Shown: positions 30,016-37,133 of the stretch, one piece after another
Numbering within the stretch: the first letter of the stretch is position 1
Layout of the letters: each line of letters opens with the position of its first letter
From: CBDIDH01 sp965277595
Lineage (GTDB): Bacteria; Planctomycetota; Planctomycetia; Isosphaerales; Isosphaeraceae
Assembly: GCA_965277595.1 (NCBI GenBank)
Contig: CBDIDH010000001.1
Coordinates: 496,001 to 560,000, forward strand
DNA: 64,000 nt
Direction: 5' to 3'
The notes under the pieces: generated by a model
The model's input: the letters and a program-made list of their open reading frames with translations, nothing else
What the model was told of the DNA's origin: nothing
Databases searched by the model: none
Made by a program: the position numbers and the translations under genes

Positions 30016-30856
30016 GGTCGAGGCCAAGCGAGCCTTGATCGAATCGAATAATGCTCAGTTAAGCATTCGTCGTCAATGCGAGTTGCTGGGTCTGAACCGG
30101 GCGAGCGACTATCACGAGCCGGCGACGGTGACGATCGAGAACCTGCGGCTGATCAGGAGGATCGACGAGCAATATCTCAAGACGCCCTTCCTCGGCAGCC
30201 GCCGGATGGCGGCCTGTCTGACCCGTGGTGGGGAGGAGGTCAACCGCAAGAGAGTCAAACGATTGATGGACTTGATGGGCTTGGAAGCGATCCATCCGGG
30301 GCCTCGGACGACGGTGCGAAACCCGGATCACAAGGTCTATCCTTACCTGTTGAGAGGAGTCAAGATCGAGCGTCGGGATCAGGTCTGGTCCTCGGATATC
30401 ACCTACATTCCGATGCATCAGGGGTTCATGTACTTGACGGCGGTGATCGACTGGTACAGCCGGTACGTCCTGTCCTGGAGCCTCTCGAACAGCCTCGATG
30501 GTCGATTCTGCCAGGAGACGTTGGAAGAGGCCTTGAGGGGAGGGACGCCGGAAATCTTCAACACCGCTCAGGAGGTGCAATATACGGCGAGGTCATTCAC
30601 CGGCCGGTTGGAATTGGCCGGGGTGTCGGTGAGCATGGACGGTCGAGGGCGGGCGTTGGACAACGTGTTCGTGGAGCGGCTGTGGCGTTCATTGAAGTAT
30701 GAGGAGGTTTACCTGAAAGACTACCGGAGCGTGGCGGAGTTGGTGTCGGGTCTGACGAGTTGGTTCCGGTTCTACAACCACGAGAGGCCGCATCAGAGCC
30801 TCAAGTACCGGATGCCAGCCGAAATCTATCAGGGGGCCGGGAGAGGCTCAAACTGA
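29996..30856 (+). pseudogene. IS3-family OrfB transposase, lacking a catalytic Asp and out of register with OrfA
   Basis: The frame from the A-tract reads KNLPREVEAKRALIESNNAQLSIRRQCELLGLNRAS and continues as a DDE integrase core: WSSDITYIPM (D1), then NTAQEVQYTA where the family has NTDQGSQFT (D2 replaced by Ala), and ALDNVFVERLWRSLKYEEVYL (Glu). Joining OrfA to OrfB requires loss of one A from the nine-A run at 29995-30003 (a +1 relation), not the -1 frameshift usual in IS3. Together with the missing D2, the transposase is probably dead, although polymerase slippage at A9 could still give some fusion protein. Confidence 0.8.
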
Positions 30857-30932
30857 GCCGAGGAGGGTCGCGACCATAACTTAAAATTCGGGTTCGGTAG
30901 TCTAGACTTTGGGGTCCACTTCAATCCTCGCG

Positions 30933-31171
30933 ATGCAAATGGATCGGTCGATCATACTCACGGGGCTCTATCTGACGCCCAAACAACTGCGGGTCGTCGG
31001 ACCCGACCTGGAGCCCGACGACCCGCAGGTCGGCGCGATCGGCCGTTATCAGAGCGTCCCGGTGTCCCGATCGAAGGCAAGCCGTTCCCCTGGGGTCGAC
31101 AGGACATCGCCACGACCGGCTCCCATCGGGGGATCTGCTTTAGCTATGTGCAGATGGATGTTGTGAATTGA
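30933..31171 (+). pseudogene. Frameshifted fragment of an unrecognised gene between two IS elements
   Basis: One frame reads MQMDRSIILTGLYLTPKQLRV...DDPQVGAIGRYQ; after a shift the coding character moves to another frame, reading GKPFPWGRQDIATTGSHRG then FSYVQMDVVN and a stop. I do not recognise the family. It seems to be what is left of host or element DNA trapped between the IS3 and IS66 insertions. Confidence 0.4.
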
Positions 31172-31253
31172 GTGTGTCCGTTCCGCGAAGTGCATCTTTA
31201 ATCTCGCCGCGTGACCCGTCAAGCTTGCGCCATCGCAAGACCTGGAAGTCGCG

Positions 31254-31598
31254 ATGGCCAATACGCAGCGAGATCCGGGGAAGGAAAAGTTCTGGCGGGA
31301 CGCGGTCCGGCTTCGGGCCGACAGCGGGCGTCCCGCGCGGGAGTTCTGCCGGCGGCACCGGCTCAACGAGCCGTCGTTCCACGGATGGCGGCGGACACTC
31401 CAGGATCGCGACGCCCGGCGGCTTCGCCCGCCGGCCTTCGTCCCGGTGGTCGTCCGCGACGAGCCGCGGGTCGCCAACGACGCGGGCATCGTGATCGAGT
31501 TGCGCGGCGGGCGGCTCCCGCGGCGGGCCGGCTCGACCCCGGCGGGGCGGGTGGCCGAGCTGGTCCGGGCCCTCGAAGCGACGGAGGCGACGGCGTGA
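31254..31598 (+). CDS. tnpA: IS66-family TnpA accessory protein
   Basis: A 114-residue protein. KFWRDAVRLRADSGRPAREFCRRHRLNEPSFHGWRRTL is a helix-turn-helix, and the tail carries VIELRGGRLPRR with a valine-rich end. This is the short first ORF of IS66 elements. It overlaps tnpB by four bases (GTGA). Confidence 0.85.
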   Translation: MANTQRDPGKEKFWRDAVRLRADSGRPAREFCRRHRLNEPSFHGWRRTLQDRDARRLRPPAFVPVVVRDEPRVANDAGIVIELRGGRLPRRAGSTPAGRVAELVRALEATEATA

Positions 31599-31927
31599 TC
31601 GCTTCCAACATGAGCGAGGGCGTGCGGGTGTGGGTCGCCACCCAGCCGGTCGCCATGAGGAAGGGTTTCGACGGCCTGGCCGAGGTGGCGTGGTCGATCC
31701 TGGGGCACGACCCGCTCTCGGGCAGCATGTTCGTCTTTCGCAACCGCTCGGCGCAGCGGGTGAAGGTCCTCTGGTGGGACCGCGACGGGCTGGCGATCGA
31801 TTACAAGCGGCTCGAACGCGGGACGTTCCGGTTCCCCGGCGGCGACGACAAGGTGATGGCGATCGACAGCGGCCAGCTCCCGCGGCTGCTCTCGGGGATG
31901 ACGGTGGTGGCGACGCGGACCGCCTGA
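31595..31927 (+). CDS. tnpB: IS66-family TnpB accessory protein (Orf2)
   Basis: About 105-110 residues from GTG 31595 or ATG 31610. RVWVATQPVAMRKGFDGLAEVAWSILGHDPLSGSMFVFRNRSAQRVKVLWWDRDG and LERGTFRFP are diagnostic of IS66 Orf2. The protein is required with TnpC for transposition in studied IS66 members; its biochemical role is unknown. It appears full length. Confidence 0.95.
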   Translation: MIASNMSEGVRVWVATQPVAMRKGFDGLAEVAWSILGHDPLSGSMFVFRNRSAQRVKVLWWDRDGLAIDYKRLERGTFRFPGGDDKVMAIDSGQLPRLLSGMTVVATRTA

Positions 31928-31997
31928 GGCGGGAAATCGCCCACTTCTCGGGGGATTCGTCTGACGCGATTTTGGGCGGTCCTGTACAAAAGGGGGC

Positions 31998-33476
31998 ATG
32001 ACCGGCGTCGCCGAACTGCCTGACGATCCGGCCTTGCTCAAGCGTCTGCTCACCGAGCGGGACGCGCTGATCGAACGCATCAAGGCGGAGGCCGCCGAGC
32101 AGCTCGAAGCCCAGCGGCAGCGGCTCGGGGCCGAGAAGAAGGCGGAGATCGACGCGATCCTCCGCCGCTTCGACGGCCCGAAGTCGGAGCGTTTCGACCC
32201 GCGGCAGTTGCTCCCGTTCGGCATCCAGGTCGATACGATGCCACTCGACGAATCGAGTGGCGCCGAGGAGGCCGGCGAGCCGTTGGTGACCCGTCGCATC
32301 CGCAACCGCCACAAGCACGGCCGGCAGCAACTGCCCGAGCATCTGCCGCGGATCGATATCGAGCACGACCTGGCCGACGACGAGAAGCCCCGCCCGTGCC
32401 GCGGCGAGCTGCGCCACCGGATCGGCCAGGAGGTCAGCGAGCAGCTCGAATACCTGCCGGCGTCATTCAAGGTCCTCCGCGACGTCCGCCACACCTACGC
32501 CCGCAGGCGCTGCGAAGCCACGGCGGTCGATCCCCAGATCGCCACGGCGGCCAAGCCGCCGCGGCCGATCGACAAGGGACTGGCCGGGCCGGGGCCGCTG
32601 GCCTACGTCGTCACCAGCAAGCTCGGCGACCCCCCGCCACTCTACCGGCTCGAACACATCTTCGAGCGTCAGGACGTGAGCATCGCCCGGAGCACGATGT
32701 GCGCCTGGCTCCAGGCGTCCGGCGATCTGATCCAGCCGCTCGTCTCGTTGATGACCGACCGGGCGAGGCGGTCACGCGTGATCCACACCGACGAGCCCCG
32801 CGCGCCGGTTCAAGCTCCGGGCACGGGGCGGTGCCGTAAGGGGCGGATCTGGACCTACATCGGCGACCATCAGAACCCGTTCATTGTTTACCACTACAGG
32901 CCCGACCGCACCCGAGCCGGGCCGACGAACTGGCTGGCGGGGTCCAAGGGTTACATGCGGGCCGACGCCCACGGCGGCTACGACGGGATCTATCACAAGG
33001 GCGACGTGACGGAGGTCGCCTGCTGGACGCACGCGCGCCGAAAGTTCTTCGACGCGAAGGCGACCGACGGCAGGCGATCGGCACCCATGCTGGCGCTGGT
33101 CGGCGAGCTTTACGACGTGGAGCGGCGAACGAAGGACCTGGACGAGCCGGCGTGGCTCGGGCTTCGGCGACAGCACGGCGCGCCGGCGCTCGATCGCATC
33201 AAAGCATGGCTCGACGACGAGAGCCGGGTTGTCTTGCCCCGTAGCCCGATGGCCGGGGCGATCGGGTATGCGCTCAACCAGTGGGACGCGCTCCGCGTCT
33301 ATGCGACGCAGGGCTTCCTGGCGATCGACAACAACGCGGCCGAGCGGGCGCTGAAGCGGGTGGCGATCGGGCGGAAGAACTGGCTCTTCGCCGGCAACGA
33401 CCGCGCCGGCCAGACCGCCGCGACGCTGTACTCCTTGATCGCCTCGGCCGAGCGGCACGGCGTCGACCCCGGGTAA
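31998..33476 (+). CDS. tnpC: IS66-family transposase TnpC, C-terminally truncated
   Basis: 492 residues. An N-terminal coiled coil (LTERDALIERIKAEAAEQLEAQRQRLG), the RRFDGPKSERFDP segment, a middle DNA-binding region and the DDE core: VIHTDEP (first Asp), GYMRADAHGGYDGIY (second Asp), CWTHARRKFFDA, and IDNNAAERALKRVAIGRKNWLF with the Glu. The end RHGVDPG-stop lacks the usual ~20-30-residue C-terminal segment after HGVDP; the stop codon TAA itself belongs to the inverted repeat of the element inserted at 33471. Probably inactive or altered. Confidence 0.88.
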   Translation: MTGVAELPDDPALLKRLLTERDALIERIKAEAAEQLEAQRQRLGAEKKAEIDAILRRFDGPKSERFDPRQLLPFGIQVDTMPLDESSGAEEAGEPLVTRRIRNRHKHGRQQLPEHLPRIDIEHDLADDEKPRPCRGELRHRIGQEVSEQLEYLPASFKVLRDVRHTYARRRCEATAVDPQIATAAKPPRPIDKGLAGPGPLAYVVTSKLGDPPPLYRLEHIFERQDVSIARSTMCAWLQASGDLIQPLVSLMTDRARRSRVIHTDEPRAPVQAPGTGRCRKGRIWTYIGDHQNPFIVYHYRPDRTRAGPTNWLAGSKGYMRADAHGGYDGIYHKGDVTEVACWTHARRKFFDAKATDGRRSAPMLALVGELYDVERRTKDLDEPAWLGLRRQHGAPALDRIKAWLDDESRVVLPRSPMAGAIGYALNQWDALRVYATQGFLAIDNNAAERALKRVAIGRKNWLFAGNDRAGQTAATLYSLIASAERHGVDPG

Positions 33477-34994
33477 GCGTCTCGAAAGTAGGTGGGAAAT
33501 TCCGTACAACAGGGGGCACTGATGGGAACGGCGGATTTCCCGACCCGACTTCCGGAGGCGGCCCCCGATGCGCGACCCTCAACCCGGTCTGACTCCCGAG
33601 CAACTCGTCGAAGCCGAGCGGATCTTCGAGGCCATTCACCAGTCCACCGAGGACGAGTCGTGGCGGATCGCCCAACTCCTCGCCTCCAAGCCCGACGGTC
33701 AGATTTTCGGGGCGACCGAGCATCAGATCCGCGACCTGACTCACAAGATCGGGGCCAAGGCCATCGAGGCCGCCCTCGCGGGGCGGAAAAAAGGGGGTAC
33801 CTCGGGTCGAGCGTGAGCTGTCCGAACTGCCGCGCGTCGGCCAGGTTCGTCTCCTATCGCCCCAAATCGGTCCTCAGCCTGCTCTGGACGGTTCGCGTCG
33901 ATCGCGCCTATTAACACTGCTCCCGCCGCCATGCCGGGGCGGTCCCCCGGGACGGGACGCTGGGCCTCGGCGGCGACGCCCTCAGCGCCGCGGCGACCGA
34001 GGCGGTTTGCCTGGCCGGGCTGCTTTCGAGTTTCGCCGAGGCCGCCGAGTTCACCCTCCCCAAGCTCGCCGGCCTCCACGTCGGCGAGTCGACTGTCGAA
34101 CGCGCCACCGAGGCGGCCGGTCGCGACGACGGCGACCGCATGGCCAAGGGCGAGGTGTTCGGCCCGGCCAAGGACTGGGCCTGGCACGGGGACGCCGAGG
34201 GAAAGACTTGCGCCTACGTCTCGCTCGACGCCACCGGCGTCGGCCAACAGGCAGAGCGGGGCGCGAAGGCCGAAGGGAAGATGGTCACGGTGGCGATGGT
34301 CTCTAACCCGGTCTCCGAGGCCCCCGACCGCCGGGCCCGTCCCGACGGCCCGCCGCCGCGGTTCGACGTCCGCTACCTGGCGGGCGCCGACGGCATGGCG
34401 GCCCTGGGCGAACCGCTCCGGGGGCGGGCCGCGCAGGTCGGGATGGACCGGACCACGCGGTGGATCGCGATCAGCGACGGCGGGTCGGGCCTGGAAGCGT
34501 GGCTGGGGACGAACTTCGGCCGCCTCGACGCGGTCATCCTCGACTTCTACCACGCCGCGGAATACCTCGGCGGGCCCGCCCGCGCCTTGCACCCGGGGGA
34601 CGAAACGGCCCGCGAAGCGTGGCTGGGCGAGTGGTGCCGCCGGCTCAAGTAAAGGAGGCCCCGCGGTGCTGAAGGGCCCGCGGTCCCTGCCGACGACCGG
34701 GCGAGAGGCGAGCCAGACGCGGTCGGAGGTGGTGCGATACTTCGAGAATCAGTCACACGGGATGGACTACCCGAGCTACGTGACGAAGGGTTGGGCGATC
34801 GGTTCGGGCCCGGTGGAATCGGCGTGCAAGATGGTGGTCGGCCAACGGATGAAGGGCTCGGCAATGAGATGGGGCCGAGACGGCGCCGAAGCCGTCGCCC
34901 ACCTGCGGGCGTTGTTCAAAAGCGGGGACCGGCAGTGGGACGCCTGCTGGCGACCCACGCCGAACTGATCTACCTACGATTCTGACGCTTACCC
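33471..34994 (+). mobile_element. ISKra4-like insertion element with 11-bp perfect terminal repeats
   Basis: A 1,524-base element bounded by GGGTAAGCGTC (33471-33481) and its exact complement GACGCTTACCC (34984-34994); imperfect pairing continues inside (AAGTAGGT / ACCTACGATT). It interrupts IS66 tnpC on the left. On the right it abuts the DUF2945 remnant rather than the rest of tnpC, so a deletion or a complex event accompanied insertion. The transposase gene inside is decayed. Confidence 0.8.
33568..34968 (+). pseudogene. ISKra4-family transposase, two frameshifts and one nonsense codon
   Basis: The frame runs MRDPQPGLTPEQLVEAERIFEAI ... ALAGRKKGG, shifts near the AAAAAAGGGGG run at 33787-33797, continues as LGSSVSCPNCRASARFVSYRPKSVLSLLWTVRVDRAY, meets TAA at 33912 where Tyr is expected (RAYYHC), continues HCSRRHAGAVPRDGTLGL ... 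VILDFYHAAEYLGGPARAL, stops at 34652 and resumes one frame over as VVRYFENQSHGMDYPSYVTKGWAIGSGPVESACKMVVGQRMKGSAMRW. The zinc-finger region, the DFYHAAEYL and GSGPVESACK motifs are those of the ISKra4/UPF0236-like transposases. Clearly inactive. Confidence 0.82.
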
Positions 34995-34998
34995 TTCG

Positions 34999-35148
34999 GT
35001 GACCGAGATCAAGACGCATCACGTCGCCGCTTCGCCCGAGAATCCCGAATACCTCGTCGAGAGTGACAAGACTGGCACCACCGCCGCGCACAAGCCCGAT
35101 GCTTTGAAAAAGGTGCGCAAGCCGAAGAAAGGGGGCGGCCGTGGCTGA
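34999..35148 (+). pseudogene. DUF2945 (HVA1/Tudor-like) protein, C-terminal remnant
   Basis: VTEIKTHHVAASPENPEYLVESDKTGTTAAHKPDALKKV matches the second half of the small DUF2945 family (vESDKTG..AAHKP.ALKK). The first half has been removed by the insertion ending at 34994. GTG 34999 is drawn as the left limit, but the true 5' end is lost. It overlaps the start of the DUF3140 gene by eight bases, the arrangement of an old two-gene operon. Confidence 0.75.
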
Positions 35149-35509
35149 ATCCCAACGCGACGTGATCGCTGAGTTTTAACAAGCCGTCAACATGACCCCC
35201 CGACAGATCGCCAGTTGGCTCGACACGAACGAGTCGCGGGCCGTCGGCTACAAGAACGACGGGGTCGGCGAGTCGGTCGGCCATCACTCAGGACGCCGGA
35301 TCATCGCGATTCTCGGCAAGAAGAAGGCCGAGTACACCGACGACGACCTGCACCACATGGCCAAGGTCGTCGGTTACGTCCATCGCCACCTCGCCCAGAG
35401 GCCAGATGGCGATGTGACCGAAACGCACTGGCGTTACTCCCTGATGAACTGGGGCCACGATCCTAATAAGAAGCCGAAGGCGACCAAAGCCGCAAAATCG
35501 AAGGCTTGA
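35141..35509 (+). CDS. DUF3140 protein with an in-frame stop near its 5' end
   Basis: From GTG 35141 the frame reads VAESQRDVIAEF, then TAA (35177-35179), then QAVNMTPRQIASWLDTNESRAVGYKNDG ... RHLAQRPDGDVTETHWRYSLMNWGHDPNK, matching the DUF3140 family (R..GH.SGR.I..IL..KK; WRYSLMNWGHDP). An ATG at 35192 could still yield 105 residues, most of the family domain. Its usual partner DUF2945 lies just upstream and is truncated, so the pair is decaying. Function of the family is unknown; DUF2945/DUF3140 proteins are small, lysine-rich and often adjacent. Confidence 0.75.
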
Positions 35510-35536
35510 GCGCGCTTTATTCACGTTCGAAAGAAA

Positions 35537-36406
35537 TCATCTCCCCGCGCGGGTCCGAAGGCGTTCGAGATCGGCATTCGAGGTAAACGCCGCGCCGACC
35601 CTCCGGCCGGGCCGATCCTGAGCGTGGAAGTCGGACCCGGAGACGGGTATCAAATCCAGGGTCTCGGCCCAACCGCGCCAGCGTCGGCCGAGGTTGGCGT
35701 TGATCCCCGGCCCGGCAACTTCGATCGCGCCAAGGCCCCCATCGGTCAGGCTTTTCAGCGTCGCCTCGCGGAGATTATACGGCGGGTGCGCCAGCGCGGC
35801 GACGCCACCGGCGGCGATCGTCAAGGCGATGGCCTCGGTCCAGTCCAATCGAGGCTTGGGCACCTCGGCCGGGCCGCGATCGCCGAGGAATCGGGCAAAG
35901 GCGTCCCGGGCGCTGGAGACCTGACCGGTCCGCACGAGCCAGTCGGCCAGGTGGCGGCGGCCGAGCGTCGCGCGGGGGAAGACACGTTGCAACGCCGCGA
36001 GATCCACCGAAAGCCCGAGCGTGCCCAGCCGATCGGCCATCGCCGCGAGTCGTTCGATGCGGCCGGCTCGAATTCGGGTCGACGCGGCGAGCACGCCCGG
36101 ATCATCGTCGCGGACAAAGTGGCCGAGGATATGGATTTCTCGACCGTCCAGCTCGGCCGTCCACTCGACGCCACCGACCAGCTCAAGGCCCAGTCGAAGT
36201 GCCTCGGGCCGGGCGACGGCCAGGGCCGAGACCGTATCATGATCGGTGATCGCCAGCGCCGCGAGGCCAACGGCTGACGCGGCATGGACGACCTCGGCCG
36301 GCGAACAGACACCGTCGGAGTGTGTCGTGTGGACATGCAAATCGGCCCCGGCGGGCGGCCGACGGGGCGGGTCGGATCGATACAACTGTCGAACCTGGTC
36401 ACTCAC
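35537..36406 (-). CDS. PHP-domain phosphoesterase
   Basis: 289 residues from GTG 36406, which overlaps the nusB stop (GTGAGTGA). Metal-binding motifs of the PHP fold: ADLHVHTTHSDG, ITDHDTV, GGVEWTAELDGREIHILGH, GGVAALAHPPYN and PVSGSDFHA. Members such as YciV/RnmAM-type 3'-5' exonucleases or 3',5'-nucleoside bisphosphate phosphatases have this exact layout. The substrate is not decided by sequence. Co-translation with nusB is likely. The longer open frame to 36637 runs antiparallel over nusB in the same strand and is rejected. Confidence 0.9.
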   Translation of the reverse strand: MSDQVRQLYRSDPPRRPPAGADLHVHTTHSDGVCSPAEVVHAASAVGLAALAITDHDTVSALAVARPEALRLGLELVGGVEWTAELDGREIHILGHFVRDDDPGVLAASTRIRAGRIERLAAMADRLGTLGLSVDLAALQRVFPRATLGRRHLADWLVRTGQVSSARDAFARFLGDRGPAEVPKPRLDWTEAIALTIAAGGVAALAHPPYNLREATLKSLTDGGLGAIEVAGPGINANLGRRWRGWAETLDLIPVSGSDFHAQDRPGRRVGAAFTSNADLERLRTRAGR

Positions 36407-36857
36407 CGTCAGGAAGGGCGTCCCCTTCGACCGACTCGGAAGCCGACGGATTCGGCACGGCCGGTTGAAGGCGATCGAGGATGCCGTTGACAAACCGGCT
36501 CGATTGCGCGGTGCTGTATCGCTTGGCGAGTTCCAGGGCCTCGTTGATGGCGACCTTGGTGGGAACCTCGGGACAAAAAAGCATCTCGTAGGCGCCAAGC
36601 CTGAGGATATTGCGATCGATCGCGGCCATTCGATCAAGCCGCCAGTTCTCGGCGACCTCGGAGATCAGGGCGTCGATCCTCGGCTGATGCGCGTGGACAC
36701 CCGCAATCAGGGCCTCGGCGAAATCAACGAGCCGCTTGTCGCCGAGGAGCCTGCGGTCGATAAACCGGCGGACCTCATCGGCCGCGTGGCCGGGGTTTTG
36801 CTCGGTCTGGTAAAGGACCTGGAGTGCGATCTCCCGGCCTCGAGTGCGTCGGGTCAT
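36399..36857 (-). CDS. nusB: Transcription antitermination factor NusB
   Basis: About 152 residues from ATG 36857 (an in-frame ATG at 36881 adds eight). TRRTRGREIALQVLYQTEQNP, then ENWRLDRMAAIDRNILRLGAYEMLFCPEVPTKVAINEALELAKRYSTAQSSRFVNGILD are the full NusB signature. NusB binds boxA RNA with NusE and supports rRNA antitermination and processing. It is followed by the PHP gene with an eight-base overlap. Length is normal. Confidence 0.95.
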   Translation of the reverse strand: MTRRTRGREIALQVLYQTEQNPGHAADEVRRFIDRRLLGDKRLVDFAEALIAGVHAHQPRIDALISEVAENWRLDRMAAIDRNILRLGAYEMLFCPEVPTKVAINEALELAKRYSTAQSSRFVNGILDRLQPAVPNPSASESVEGDALPDGE

Positions 36858-37040
36858 GGTGGCCTGGTTGCTCTGCTTCACTTCGCTTCGGGCGGAACTG
36901 GGCGAAAGGCGGCGCCGCCCCGAACCCCGCCCGATCCGATCCGATCGCCGTCACGCGTCCTTCACCCCGAAAATCATACGCCAGCGCGCCCCTCCGCGAA
37001 AAGGCCAGCCGCCTGAAGCAAGGCTCTTTCCTTTTTAAGA

Positions 37041-37112
37041 AAGGACCGATGACCAGGGACCGATGCCCGATCCGCGTAAGTTGTCGGTCATCCTGATTTC
37101 GCCATTCTCCCA
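37041..37112. repeat. Degenerate heptad repeat with shared tail
   Basis: Units related to CCGATGA/CCAGGGA (GGACCGATGACCAGGGACCGATG) followed by GTCGGTCATCC and TTCGCCATTCTCCC. The last 14 bases are identical to the tail of the repeat at 22085-22100. Located between nusB and uvrA. Confidence 0.75.
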
Positions 37113-37133
37113 GAATCAAGCCCGGATCATGGT

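Larger units (their letters stand above)
29665..30920 (+). mobile_element. IS3-family insertion sequence (probably inactive)
   Basis: About 1.26 kb bounded by imperfect terminal repeats beginning AGTGGACCCC at 29665 and ending GGGGTCCACT at 30920. It carries orfA and orfB in overlapping frames. A target duplication is not evident. It sits at the edge of the duplicated glycosyltransferase tail. The transposase shows two faults, described under orfB. Confidence 0.9.
31172..33470 (+). mobile_element. IS66-family insertion sequence, right end cut off
   Basis: Carries tnpA, tnpB and tnpC in the canonical order. The left boundary is approximate (between the gene fragment ending at 31171 and tnpA at 31254). 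The right end is missing: tnpC breaks at 33470 where an element with GGGTAAGCGTC termini begins. Confidence 0.8.

Noticed and set aside
29665..30920. Intact, active IS3 element.
   Set aside because: The second catalytic Asp is Ala and OrfA/OrfB are out of register.
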